A stretch of DNA of 64,000 nucleotides. Origin: Pontimonas sp964467805 (lineage in GTDB: Bacteria; Actinomycetota; Actinomycetes; Actinomycetales; Microbacteriaceae). Shown piece by piece: positions 48,072 through 56,563 of the stretch. The notes under the pieces are model-generated. The model did not search any database. It had not been told where the DNA came from and worked only from the letters and a program-made list of their open reading frames with translations. The translations under genes and the position numbers were made by a program. Numbering within the stretch: the first letter of the stretch is position 1; the number at the start of each line of letters is the position of its first letter. Location: assembly GCA_964467805.1 (NCBI GenBank), contig CAYXSU010000001.1, forward strand, positions 62,001 to 126,000, in the 5' to 3' direction.

Positions 48072-50168
48072 ATGGCCCCTATTTTCTCCGACCTTGACCG
48101 GCGGGCTGTAGACACCGCCCGCGTCCTTGCCGTTGACGCGGTTGAGAAAGTGGGGAATGGGCACCCGGGTACTGCGATGAGCCTCGCTCCTGTCGCGTAT
48201 CTGCTGTACCAGAAGGTCATGAATCTCGACCCCTCCGATCCACACTGGCTCGGCCGCGACCGGTTTATCCTCTCCGCCGGTCACTCGTCACTGACCCAGT
48301 ACGTCCAGCTGTACCTGGGTGGGCTCGGCCTTGAACTCGACGACCTCAAGGCTTTACGCACGTGGGGCTCGCTGACTCCTGGACACCCGGAATACGGGCA
48401 CACTGACCACGTCGAAATCACTACTGGTCCCCTGGGCCAGGGACTTGCCTCCGCAACTGGTTTTGCTTATGCCGCTCGTTTTGAGCGGGAGCTGTTGGAT
48501 CCCGGGGCGCCGGCTGGCGAATCGGTGTTCGATCATTTCATCTACGTGATTGCCAGCGATGGAGACATCCAGGAAGGCGTTACGGCAGAGGCTGCCTCTC
48601 TTGCTGGCCACCAAAAGCTTGGGAACCTGGTCGTCCTCTATGACGCGAACAAGATTTCCATCGAGGACGACACTGATATTGCCTTCACCGAGGACGTCAC
48701 CGCCCGCTACGAGGCATACGGATGGGATGTTCACACCGTTGACTTCGGTGATCCCTCCTCCTACAACGAAGACGTCGACGCCCTGTTCCAGGCGATCGAA
48801 GCGGCAAAGTCAGAGACGACAAAGCCATCGCTCATCACGGTCAAGACCGTCATTGGGTGGCCGGCTCCCAACAAACAGAACACCGGGAAGATTCACGGGT
48901 CGGCTCTGGGAGCAGACGAAGCGGCCGCCGTGAAGAAGGTCTTGGGTTTTCCGGTCGACCAGAGTTTCGTGGTGGAACCAGAAGTCATTGAACACTCCAG
49001 GGCGCTCCGAGAGCGCTCCCGGCAGCACCGGAACGAGTGGGACACTAGGTTCGCCCAGTGGCGATCAGCCAATCCTGACCGGGCTAACCTGCTCGACCGC
49101 CTCCTATCGGGAGGGCTACCCGACCTCGCTGGAGTACTCCCCACATTTGAGGGCGTCGAGAAGCTCGCCACCAGGCAGGCGTCTGGAGAGACAATCAACG
49201 CTCTCGCAGCAGTCCTTCCCGAACTCTGGGGTGGCTCCGCAGACTTGGCTGAATCAAACCTGACAACCATCAAGGGTGCACAATCCTTCGCCCCCGCGGA
49301 GCACTCGACCCACGAGTGGACCGCGTCGTACTCCGGACGCGTTTTGCACTTCGGGATTCGCGAGCACGCCATGGCCTCGATTCTCAATGGCATCCTTCTT
49401 CACGGTTTGACCCGCGCGTTCGTGGGCACCTTCCTCATCTTCAGCGACTACATGCGACCAGCTGTCCGGCTTGCGGCGCTCATGAAGATTCCCGCAATTT
49501 ACGTGTGGACCCACGACTCGATTGGCCTGGGCGAGGATGGCCCAACACACCAACCGGTCGAACAGCTCTCGAGCCTGAGGGCCATCCCGGGATTGGATGT
49601 CGTGCGCCCGGCGGACGCACATGAAACAGCCTGGGCTTGGAAAACGATGATGGAGCGGCGTGCGCGTCCTGCCGGTATCGCTCTCACCCGTCAGGCGGTT
49701 CCCGTTCTCTCCCGCGGGGAGGGAGCGGCCACAAGCACGGTCCTCGCCCATGCCTCCCACACTGCCCACGGCGGTTATGTCTTGGCGGAGGGCTCCCGTG
49801 CCCCAGAGTGCATCCTCATCGCAACAGGATCTGAAGTTTCCCTTGCGTTGAAGGCTCGCGAAACACTCGAGGCGCAGGGTGTATCTACCCGTGTTGTTTC
49901 TATGCCTTGCGTTGAGTGGTTTGATGAGCAGGATTTTGCGTATCGAGAGAGTGTGTTGCCCTCGGAGGTTCGCGCACGCGTGAGCGTTGAAGCCGGAATT
50001 GCTCAGAGTTGGTATCGGTTCCTTGGAGACCACGGGCGTGCGGTGTCGTTAGAACACTTTGGTGCTTCCGCAGATGCGGACACGTTGTATCGAGAGTTTG
50101 GCATTACCGTCGAGGCAGTCGTGGCGGCCGCCACTGACAGCCTTGCCGCTGTAGGAAAGGAAGGCTGA
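48072..50168 (+). CDS. tkt: Transketolase
   Basis: Thiamine-diphosphate enzyme that transfers two-carbon units between sugar phosphates in the non-oxidative pentose phosphate pathway. From the ATG at 48072 the product has 698 residues, the usual length; AAGGA lies about ten bases upstream. ThDP/substrate motifs are VGNGHPGTAMSL, GPLGQGLASATG, ASDGDIQEGVTAEAAS, the HDSIGLGEDGPTHQPVEQL segment with catalytic Glu and His, and GIREHAMASILNG. The open frame upstream to 47931 is not transketolase-like. It overlaps none of tal (gap of 1 base) and begins the tkt-tal-pgi operon. Confidence 0.97.
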   Translation: MAPIFSDLDRRAVDTARVLAVDAVEKVGNGHPGTAMSLAPVAYLLYQKVMNLDPSDPHWLGRDRFILSAGHSSLTQYVQLYLGGLGLELDDLKALRTWGSLTPGHPEYGHTDHVEITTGPLGQGLASATGFAYAARFERELLDPGAPAGESVFDHFIYVIASDGDIQEGVTAEAASLAGHQKLGNLVVLYDANKISIEDDTDIAFTEDVTARYEAYGWDVHTVDFGDPSSYNEDVDALFQAIEAAKSETTKPSLITVKTVIGWPAPNKQNTGKIHGSALGADEAAAVKKVLGFPVDQSFVVEPEVIEHSRALRERSRQHRNEWDTRFAQWRSANPDRANLLDRLLSGGLPDLAGVLPTFEGVEKLATRQASGETINALAAVLPELWGGSADLAESNLTTIKGAQSFAPAEHSTHEWTASYSGRVLHFGIREHAMASILNGILLHGLTRAFVGTFLIFSDYMRPAVRLAALMKIPAIYVWTHDSIGLGEDGPTHQPVEQLSSLRAIPGLDVVRPADAHETAWAWKTMMERRARPAGIALTRQAVPVLSRGEGAATSTVLAHASHTAHGGYVLAEGSRAPECILIATGSEVSLALKARETLEAQGVSTRVVSMPCVEWFDEQDFAYRESVLPSEVRARVSVEAGIAQSWYRFLGDHGRAVSLEHFGASADADTLYREFGITVEAVVAAATDSLAAVGKEG

Positions 50169-50169
50169 C

Positions 50170-51279
50170 GTGTCCCACTCCCCTACGCAGCAACTCTCGG
50201 CCCTGGGCGTGAGCATCTGGCTTGACGATCTCTCAAAAGATCGTCTCACCTCTGGCTCGTTGGCTGACCTTGTCGCCCACCACAATGTGGTCGGTGTGAC
50301 CAGTAACCCCACTATCTTCGCCGGTTCGGTGGCCGGAAGCGACTCCTACTCAGCCGACATCCAGGCAATGAAGCGCGAGGGGGTGACCGCTGAAGAAGCA
50401 GTGTTCCGGATCATGATCGGCGATGTTCAAGGAGCGTGTGATCTGCTCCGCCCTCTCTATGACTCCACTTCGGGTGTTGATGGACGTGTCTCCCTCGAGG
50501 TCTCCCCTTTGCTGGCCCGCGACACGGAGGGGACCATCGCCCAGGCACTGCAGCTCTCTGCAGCTGTTGACCGTAAGAACCTGATGATCAAGATTCCTGC
50601 AACTCGTGAAGGCTTGCCCGCTATCACAAGGGTTCTTGCCGAAGGTGTCAGTGTGAACGTGACCCTCATATTTAGCCTTGATCGTTATCGCGAGGTCATC
50701 GATGCCTACTTTGCAGGTATTGCACTCGCGCAAGAAGCTGGTCACGACGTTTCGTCGATTCACTCGGTGGCGTCGTTCTTCGTTTCTCGTGTGGACACCG
50801 CGGTAGATGCCGAGCTTGATGCGCTTGGTACGGAAGAGGCGCATGCGTTGCGCTCCAGCGCTGCAATCGCAAACGCTCGCCTGGCATATCGGTTGTTCCA
50901 GCAACGCCACGCCGCCGGCGAGGCGGTTGCGCTTGCTTCGGCGGGCATGAACGCGCAGCGGCCTTTGTGGGCCTCGACGGGCGTGAAGGACCCAGCTCTT
51001 CCCCCAGCTCTCTACGTGACTGAACTTGCAGTGGACCACACAGTGAACACAATGCCTGAGAAGACCCTTCGTGCAGCCGCTGAGTTCTCCGGCACCATCG
51101 AAGACCGCGTCACTAGTCAGTTCGCGCATGCTCAGTCCGTCATGGAGGGGCTTAACGCTCTGGGTATTTCGATTGGCGCCATTACAGACGAGCTTGAGCG
51201 GGACGGCGTCGCCAAGTTCGTGCAGTCGTGGCACGAATTGCTGGACACCGTTCAGAGCGCCATGGACCGCAGCGAGTAA
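50170..51279 (+). CDS. tal: Transaldolase
   Basis: Transfers dihydroxyacetone units between sugar phosphates in the pentose phosphate pathway. The 369-residue product begins with SIWLDDLSKDRLTSGSLADL and VVGVTSNPTIFAGS, has the Schiff-base lysine in NLMIKIPATREGLPA, and the SVNVTLIFSLDRYREVIDAY and SVASFFVSRVDTAVD segments typical of the actinobacterial type. AAGGAAGG is five bases before the GTG. It lies between tkt and pgi, 5 bases from pgi. No fusion with pgi is seen, though the two adjoin as in genomes where the domains are fused. Confidence 0.97.
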   Translation: MSHSPTQQLSALGVSIWLDDLSKDRLTSGSLADLVAHHNVVGVTSNPTIFAGSVAGSDSYSADIQAMKREGVTAEEAVFRIMIGDVQGACDLLRPLYDSTSGVDGRVSLEVSPLLARDTEGTIAQALQLSAAVDRKNLMIKIPATREGLPAITRVLAEGVSVNVTLIFSLDRYREVIDAYFAGIALAQEAGHDVSSIHSVASFFVSRVDTAVDAELDALGTEEAHALRSSAAIANARLAYRLFQQRHAAGEAVALASAGMNAQRPLWASTGVKDPALPPALYVTELAVDHTVNTMPEKTLRAAAEFSGTIEDRVTSQFAHAQSVMEGLNALGISIGAITDELERDGVAKFVQSWHELLDTVQSAMDRSE

Positions 51280-51284
51280 GTCCT

Positions 51285-52832
51285 GTGATTGTTTCCCTAG
51301 AGCCCGAACTAGAGAGTGCTGTTGGGCCGGTTGTTAGCAGGTGGGTCGAGGAACAGTTTGCCAGCAGGCTTTTTGCCAAAGACCCCACCCTGTGGGGTGC
51401 GAAAGCGGTAGATGAGGCGACAATCCGGCTCGGCTGGCTGGACGATCCGCTCACTCAGCGGGGGGTTGTAGCTGAGATTTCGGAGTTGCGCCAACAACTT
51501 AGCGCCGCAGGAGTATCTCGCGTCATTCTCTGTGGCATGGGCGGATCGTCGCTCGGCCCGGAGGTGATGTGTGCCAGTGTGGGTGCTCCCCTTGTAGTTG
51601 TCGACACCACGCACGGGGATGTCTTGGCACCCGTGATCGCCAGTGATCTATCCGATGCGGTGGTTGTGGTCTCCTCCAAGTCCGGCGGGACTGTGGAGAC
51701 CGACTCGGCGCGCAGAATCTTCGAGAAGGCACTGAGAGACCAAGGGATTGAGCCTGCACGCCGGATTGTTGTGGTAACCGATCCTGGCTCACCCCTTCAC
51801 GAGCAGTCCCGCGATGCCGGTTACCGTGTCTTTCTCGGAAATCCCGCAGTCGGCGGTCGGTTTTCAGCGCTCACTGCGTTCGGGCTCGTTCCCTGCGGTC
51901 TGGCGGGGATGGATCTACTGCCTATCCTGGAAGACGCACACGCTGCCTGGGGAGAGCTTTCTGCGGATACGGTGGCGAATCAGGGCCTTCGTCTCGGCGC
52001 CGCTGTTGCAGTGGGAGCGCCGGAGCGAAACAAGCTTCTCCTGTCCTCCGTGCCGTCACTCCCAGGCTTTGGCGACTGGGTCGAACAGCTTGTCGCCGAG
52101 TCAACAGGAAAGGACGGGCAGGGAATCCTTCCCGTCGTGGGCTCGACCCTTCAGACCGCAAACGACTGCCTCAGGGTTGGCAGTGGAGGCGATGACGCCG
52201 CAGTTCAGATCTCCGGTGGCCTCGGGACTCGCATCATGCTGTGGGAAGTGGCAACGGCCTGCGCGGCCGCGCATTTAGGGGTGAACCCGTTCGATCAACC
52301 CAACGTTGAAAGCGCCAAGGTTGCCGCTCGCGAACTGCTCTCAGCGCAAGGCGAGGATAGTCGCACACCGAGCGCTACAGAGGACCTGTCTGTCTGGGCT
52401 TCTTTCTCCTCCGACACAGGCTGCGAAGCGTTGCTCACCGAGCTGCTGCATGAGGTAGGCGAGGACACCTACGTTGCGCTCTGCGTCTTTGGTGACAGTA
52501 CCGACCAAGGCCCTTGGCGCGCTGCAGCTGGGTCGGTTGAGCGCGTTACTGGACGCCCTGTTACCGTGGGCTTCGGGCCTCGGTTCCTCCACTCAACAGG
52601 GCAATTCCACAAAGGTGGTCCCGCTCAGGGTCTTTTTCTGCAGGTCGTCGAGATTCCCACTGACGCAATTGCGATACCCGGTCGGGAGTTTGACTGCACC
52701 GATCTTCTCGTGGCACAAGCGCGCGGTGACGCCCACGTGATCGCACAGACCGGTCAACCGGTAGTCAGCATCACCGCGCGTACCGCTGCGGCACGGGCGG
52801 AAGTACTCAGGATGCTGAGCGAGCGGCTCTAG
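51285..52832 (+). CDS. pgi: Glucose-6-phosphate isomerase (SIS-domain)
   Basis: Interconverts glucose-6-phosphate and fructose-6-phosphate. From the GTG at 51285 the product has 515 residues with two SIS domains: phosphate-loop CGMGGSSLGPEV, SSKSGGTVETDSARRIFEKA, and the C-terminal RFLHSTGQFHKGGPAQG with active-site His and Lys. The open frame extends to 51228 but would overlap tal. The Pgi is the third gene of tkt-tal-pgi, 5 bases after tal. In many actinobacteria the oxidative pentose phosphate genes zwf, opcA and pgl follow; here the next gene is rbpA on the opposite strand with interlocked stops (CTAG at 52829-52832). Confidence 0.92.
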   Translation: MIVSLEPELESAVGPVVSRWVEEQFASRLFAKDPTLWGAKAVDEATIRLGWLDDPLTQRGVVAEISELRQQLSAAGVSRVILCGMGGSSLGPEVMCASVGAPLVVVDTTHGDVLAPVIASDLSDAVVVVSSKSGGTVETDSARRIFEKALRDQGIEPARRIVVVTDPGSPLHEQSRDAGYRVFLGNPAVGGRFSALTAFGLVPCGLAGMDLLPILEDAHAAWGELSADTVANQGLRLGAAVAVGAPERNKLLLSSVPSLPGFGDWVEQLVAESTGKDGQGILPVVGSTLQTANDCLRVGSGGDDAAVQISGGLGTRIMLWEVATACAAAHLGVNPFDQPNVESAKVAARELLSAQGEDSRTPSATEDLSVWASFSSDTGCEALLTELLHEVGEDTYVALCVFGDSTDQGPWRAAAGSVERVTGRPVTVGFGPRFLHSTGQFHKGGPAQGLFLQVVEIPTDAIAIPGREFDCTDLLVAQARGDAHVIAQTGQPVVSITARTAAARAEVLRMLSERL

Positions 52833-53185
52833 AGGCGACCCTTTTTCTCGCGCAGGCGAGTGAGGGCGTCCTCGAGAATCTGTTCCGCTTCTTTTTCGGT
52901 CCGACGTTCCTTGACATATGCAAGGTGGGTCTTATAGGGCTCGTTGACTGGCAGCTCTGGAGGGTTTTCCTTATCGCGACCAGCGGGGAGGCCGGTCATC
53001 GGGGAATCGATTAGGTCGGGAATTTCTTCGGGATCAATGTGAGCTGAGAAGTACCGGACTGTCTCGTTTCCCATCGCGTCCCAGTAGGAAACAGCGATGC
53101 GCTCGGCTTGAATTCCACGGTCCTGTTCGCCCATTGGACCTGAGCCAACGCGTGTCCCTCGAATCGCGCTACCACCTGATGCCAC
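52829..53185 (-). CDS. rbpA: RNA polymerase-binding protein RbpA, cysteine-free
   Basis: Actinobacterial transcription factor that binds RNA polymerase and group 1/2 sigma factors and stabilises the open complex. From the GTG at 53185 (GGAG five bases upstream) the protein has 118 residues: an N-terminal tail (ASGGSAIRGTRVGSGPMGE), the core domain (about 28-68), and the sigma-interacting domain (EPYKTHLAYVKERRTEKEAE). In typical family members the core holds a zinc ribbon; here no Cys is present anywhere: the expected positions read Trp-Asp-Ala-Met-Gly-Asn at 35-40 and Asp-Ser-Pro-Met at 60-63. The fold is probably kept without zinc. The extended open frame to 53245 overlaps secG and is not used. 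Eight bases after secG. Confidence 0.92.
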   Translation of the reverse strand: MASGGSAIRGTRVGSGPMGEQDRGIQAERIAVSYWDAMGNETVRYFSAHIDPEEIPDLIDSPMTGLPAGRDKENPPELPVNEPYKTHLAYVKERRTEKEAEQILEDALTRLREKKGRL

Positions 53186-53193
53186 GGGGACTC

Positions 53194-53439
53194 CTAAATG
53201 TCGAATCGAGTAAACAGGCCAAGAACAATGATGCTCGAGACCCACACGAGTGAAATCACGACGGTGATCCGGTTGAGGTTGCGCTCGGCGACACCCGATG
53301 AACCAAGGTTAGAGGTCACTCCCCCACCAAACATGTCTGACAGGCCACCACCGCGCCCGCGGTGAAGCAGAATCATCAGCGTCAACAGGATGCTGGTCAG
53401 AGCCAAAACAACCTGAAACACAACGCGCAGTACGTCCAC
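53194..53439 (-). CDS. secG: Preprotein translocase subunit SecG
   Basis: Small membrane subunit of the SecYEG channel. The 81-residue product has two hydrophobic helices (about residues 4-24 and 57-76) and between them HRGRGGGLSDMFGGG, a signature of SecG. AGGAGG lies five bases before the GTG. It follows tpiA by 45 bases in the gap-pgk-tpiA-secG-rbpA unit, the common actinobacterial order. Confidence 0.94.
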   Translation of the reverse strand: MDVLRVVFQVVLALTSILLTLMILLHRGRGGGLSDMFGGGVTSNLGSSGVAERNLNRITVVISLVWVSSIIVLGLFTRFDI

Positions 53440-53484
53440 AACTACCTCCTGGGTGCATCCACCACTATAAACGCTTGACGCGTG

Positions 53485-54279
53485 TTAACTATCCAAGGTC
53501 ACGTGCGCGGGAAAGCGAACAATTGCCGAGAACTCGGCCACATCGAGGCTTGCGCCCCCGACCAGCGCGCCATCAACGTTCTCGCGCTTCATGAATCCAG
53601 CAATATTCCCCGACTTGACGGAGCCGCCGTAGAGGATGCGCGTGCGGTCGGCCGCGTCTTGCCCGTGCCGCTCCTCAATGGCCGCGCGTAGCGCGCGGGC
53701 AACGGTTTCGGCTTGTTCCGGTGTTGCAGCTTGTCCGCTGCCAATGGCCCATACGGGTTCGTAGGCGATTACGTAGTCGTCCGCGGCCTTCAGCTGGTCC
53801 AGGACAATCCCAAGCTGGTCCACGGGAACCTTGCTCGGCCCAAACCGCTCAAGGTCCTCTGCGGTCTCCCCCACGCAGACAATGGGAACCAGTCCGTTGC
53901 GGACTGCAGCGACCGCCTTGGATGCCACGATGTCATCCGATTCGTTGTGGTCAGCACGACGCTCAGAGTGACCCACGATCACATACTGGCAATCGAGCGC
54001 CTTAAGGAAGACCCCGGAGACGTCGCCAGTGTGGGCTCCGTCGTCGTGAACGGACAAATCCTGGGCCCCGAGCGCGAGTGGAAGGTCATCGGCCCCGATG
54101 AGCGTTTGAACAGACCTTAGGTCTGTGAACGGCGGGAAAACAGCAACCTCGACCTGCTTCTGCTGGTATCCCGCGTCCTTGAGCGCCCACGCAAGCTTTT
54201 GCACAAACGCGATCGACTGGAGGTGGTCCAGGTTCATCTTCCAGTTCCCCGCTATCAGGGGAACCCTTAGCTCTGCCAT
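53485..54279 (-). CDS. tpiA: Triosephosphate isomerase
   Basis: Interconverts dihydroxyacetone phosphate and glyceraldehyde-3-phosphate. The 264-residue TIM barrel has the catalytic Lys in IAGNWKMNLD, the electrophile His in VIVGHSERRAD, the base Glu in AYEPVWAIGSGQAATPEQA, and the phosphate-binding LYGGSVKSGN. The ATG overlaps the end of pgk by 13 bases, so the two are translationally coupled. The unit continues with secG. Confidence 0.97.
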   Translation of the reverse strand: MAELRVPLIAGNWKMNLDHLQSIAFVQKLAWALKDAGYQQKQVEVAVFPPFTDLRSVQTLIGADDLPLALGAQDLSVHDDGAHTGDVSGVFLKALDCQYVIVGHSERRADHNESDDIVASKAVAAVRNGLVPIVCVGETAEDLERFGPSKVPVDQLGIVLDQLKAADDYVIAYEPVWAIGSGQAATPEQAETVARALRAAIEERHGQDAADRTRILYGGSVKSGNIAGFMKRENVDGALVGGASLDVAEFSAIVRFPAHVTLDS

Positions 54280-55484
54280 CCCAATATCTCCAATCCGGGT
54301 AGCACTGTACCCTCTAAGAATTCGAGACTTGCGCCACCTCCGGTGGAGATGTGCCCGAAGCTCTGCTCGTCAAAGCCAAGAGCGCGGACTGCGGCTGCCG
54401 AGTCGCCACCCCCAACAACCGAGAGACCATCGACGGTGGTGAGTGCTTCGGCAACCGCTCTGGTGCCGTGCGAGAACGCTTCGAACTCAAATACACCCAT
54501 CGGGCCGTTCCAGAACACTGTCTTTGACGTTCGAATGACTTCTGCGAATCGACGTTGGCTCTCCGGCCCAATATCCAACCCGATGCCTTTTGCGCCCGCC
54601 GGCCCGGACTCAAGAGAGTCGGAGGGCAGAACCAGGTGCGCACTATCCGGGCTAAAGGATTCTGCGACAACAATGTCCGAGGGCAACACAATCTCTACCC
54701 CCAACTGCTCAGCCTTGCTGAGAAAGTCGACGACGGTTGGAATCCGGTCTGGTTCGACGAGGCTTGAGGCAATCGCGTGGCCCTGTGCGGCGAGGACCGT
54801 GAACACCATCCCACCACCAATAACGATCCTGTCGGCCGCAGGAAGCAACGCCTCGATGACACCTAACTTGTCGGAAACCTTCGACCCGCCAAGAACGACC
54901 GTGTAAGGGTGCTCAACCGACTTCGTGAGTCTGGTGACAACGTCAACTTCCCGCTCGATGAGAAGCCCCGCGACGCTAGGTTTCAACGACGGCAACTCAA
55001 CAACGCTGGCCTGCTTGCGGTGGACGACTCCGAAGCCGTCAGAGACGACAAAATCGACATGATCTGCCCATTCCACGGCCAAGGCGCGGCGATCCGCATC
55101 AACCTGTGAGGTCTCTCTGGGGTCAAACCGGAGGTTCTGAATAACGGTGACGGAGCCCGGCATACTAGTTCGCACGCCTTCAAAGGCCGAAGGGCCAGAA
55201 ACATGGTCACTGAAGCGCACGTCCTCACCAATCAATTCAGACAGACGCGTCGCAACCGGCGCAAGGGAGAACTGGGGGTCTGGGGTTCCCTCAGGGCGCC
55301 CCAGGTGACTAGCAACGACAATCCGCGCTCCGGCGGACCTCAAGACCTCAAGGGTGGGCAAAAAGGCTCTGATTCGGCCGTCGTCAGTGATAACGCCGTC
55401 CTTGAGCGGCACGTTCGCATCAACGCGAAGAAAGACGACCTGACCGGCGAGGTCAGGTGCTGTGGCGAGGGTGCGAAGAGCCAA
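54267..55484 (-). CDS. pgk: Phosphoglycerate kinase
   Basis: Makes ATP from 1,3-bisphosphoglycerate in glycolysis. The 405-residue product has FLRVDANVPLKDG near the N-terminus, HLGRPEGTPDP, the nucleotide-binding VVLGGSKVSDKLGVIEALL and the C-terminal VVGGGDSAAAVRALG with STGGGASLEFLEG. The start codon is TTG at 55484, just three bases after the gap stop, with no ribosome-binding site of its own, so translation is likely coupled with gap. The stop lies inside the tpiA start region. Confidence 0.95.
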   Translation of the reverse strand: MALRTLATAPDLAGQVVFLRVDANVPLKDGVITDDGRIRAFLPTLEVLRSAGARIVVASHLGRPEGTPDPQFSLAPVATRLSELIGEDVRFSDHVSGPSAFEGVRTSMPGSVTVIQNLRFDPRETSQVDADRRALAVEWADHVDFVVSDGFGVVHRKQASVVELPSLKPSVAGLLIEREVDVVTRLTKSVEHPYTVVLGGSKVSDKLGVIEALLPAADRIVIGGGMVFTVLAAQGHAIASSLVEPDRIPTVVDFLSKAEQLGVEIVLPSDIVVAESFSPDSAHLVLPSDSLESGPAGAKGIGLDIGPESQRRFAEVIRTSKTVFWNGPMGVFEFEAFSHGTRAVAEALTTVDGLSVVGGGDSAAAVRALGFDEQSFGHISTGGGASLEFLEGTVLPGLEILGWQS

Positions 55485-55487
55485 CGA

Positions 55488-56492
55488 CTACAACGACTTG
55501 GCCATGAACGCGGAGAGATCGACCAAACGGTTCGAGTAACCCCACTCGTTGTCGTACCACGCGCTCATCTTGACCTGGTTACCCAGAACACGAATCAAGC
55601 CTGCGTCGACGATGGAGGAATAGGGATCGCCAACAATGTCGCTTGACACCAGTGGCTCATCCGAGTACTTGAGAATGCCCGCAAAAGCACCCTTATCCGC
55701 AGCCTTCTTAAAGGCGGCTTGAACCTCGTCAAGCGTTACCTCACGGGATGCTTCAACAGTCAAGTCGGTGATGGAGCCGGTAGGCACTGGCACGCGAAGC
55801 GCAAAACCGTCGAGCTTACCCTTCAGCTCAGGGAGGACCAGACCGATGGCCTTCGCTGCGCCTGTCGAGGTGGGAACGATGTTGATGCCCGCAGCGCGGG
55901 CCCGACGAAGGTCACTGTGTGGTCCATCCTGCAGGTTCTGGTCTGCGGTGTAGGCGTGGACCGTTGTCATGAGACCACGCTCGATGCCGAATGCGTCATT
56001 GAAGACCTTGGCCATAGGGGCAAGGCAGTTGGTAGTGCAGGACGCATTGGAGACGATGTGGTGGGCGCTTGCGTCATATCGGTCGTGGTTGACACCCATG
56101 ACGACCGTCAGATCCTCGCCAGAGGCCGGTGCAGAGATGATCACCTTTTTAGCGCCGGCGGCGATGTGTGCGCGCGCCTTGTCGGCATCAGTGAAGAAAC
56201 CTGTCGACTCAATGACGATGTCAACGCCAAGCGATGCCCAAGGAAGGTTGCCAGGATCCCGCTCTGCGAAAACGGTGATTTTCTTGCCATCTACGGTGAT
56301 AAAGCCATCGCCGGGAGTCACCTCAACAGGCAGCCGCCCGTTGACCGAATCGTACTTGAGCAGGTGGGCGAGCGCTTTCGGGTCGGTTAGGTCGTTGACC
56401 GCGACGATATTGAGATTGTGAGAGCTGGCGAGCGCCGCACGAAAAAAACTACGTCCAATACGACCGAAACCATTGATGGCAATCGTGACCAC
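55488..56492 (-). CDS. gap: Glyceraldehyde-3-phosphate dehydrogenase, NAD type
   Basis: Oxidises glyceraldehyde-3-phosphate in glycolysis. The 334-residue product has the NAD loop NGFGRIGRSFFRAA, the Asp of NAD-specificity in VNDLTD, the active-site cysteine Cys152 in SNASCTTNCLAP, catalytic His in TTVHAYTADQN, and SWYDNEWGYSNRL-type ending (SAWYDNEWGYS). The GTG start has AAAGAGG six bases upstream. It heads gap-pgk-tpiA-secG-rbpA. A hairpin at 56524-56543 separates it from the preceding sodA. Confidence 0.96.
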   Translation of the reverse strand: MVTIAINGFGRIGRSFFRAALASSHNLNIVAVNDLTDPKALAHLLKYDSVNGRLPVEVTPGDGFITVDGKKITVFAERDPGNLPWASLGVDIVIESTGFFTDADKARAHIAAGAKKVIISAPASGEDLTVVMGVNHDRYDASAHHIVSNASCTTNCLAPMAKVFNDAFGIERGLMTTVHAYTADQNLQDGPHSDLRRARAAGINIVPTSTGAAKAIGLVLPELKGKLDGFALRVPVPTGSITDLTVEASREVTLDEVQAAFKKAADKGAFAGILKYSDEPLVSSDIVGDPYSSIVDAGLIRVLGNQVKMSAWYDNEWGYSNRLVDLSAFMAKSL

Positions 56493-56523
56493 GGGGAACC
56501 TCTTTCCAAGGTGTGAGAACTAG

Positions 56524-56543
56524 GGCCGAAGGACGCTTCGACC
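56524..56543 (-). terminator. Probable terminator of sodA
   Basis: On the minus strand GGTCGAAG-CGTC-CTTCGGCC makes an 8-bp stem (one G-U) with a 4-base loop, between sodA and gap. The downstream tract (CTAGTTCT) is only partly T-rich, so termination strength is uncertain. Confidence 0.45.
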
Positions 56544-56563
56544 TCACCTTTTGCGCCCTTACC

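Noticed and set aside
50170..52832. Transaldolase-glucose-6-phosphate isomerase fusion
   Set aside because: The two frames are separate, with a clear tal stop and a GTG start for pgi five bases later; only adjacency is supported.
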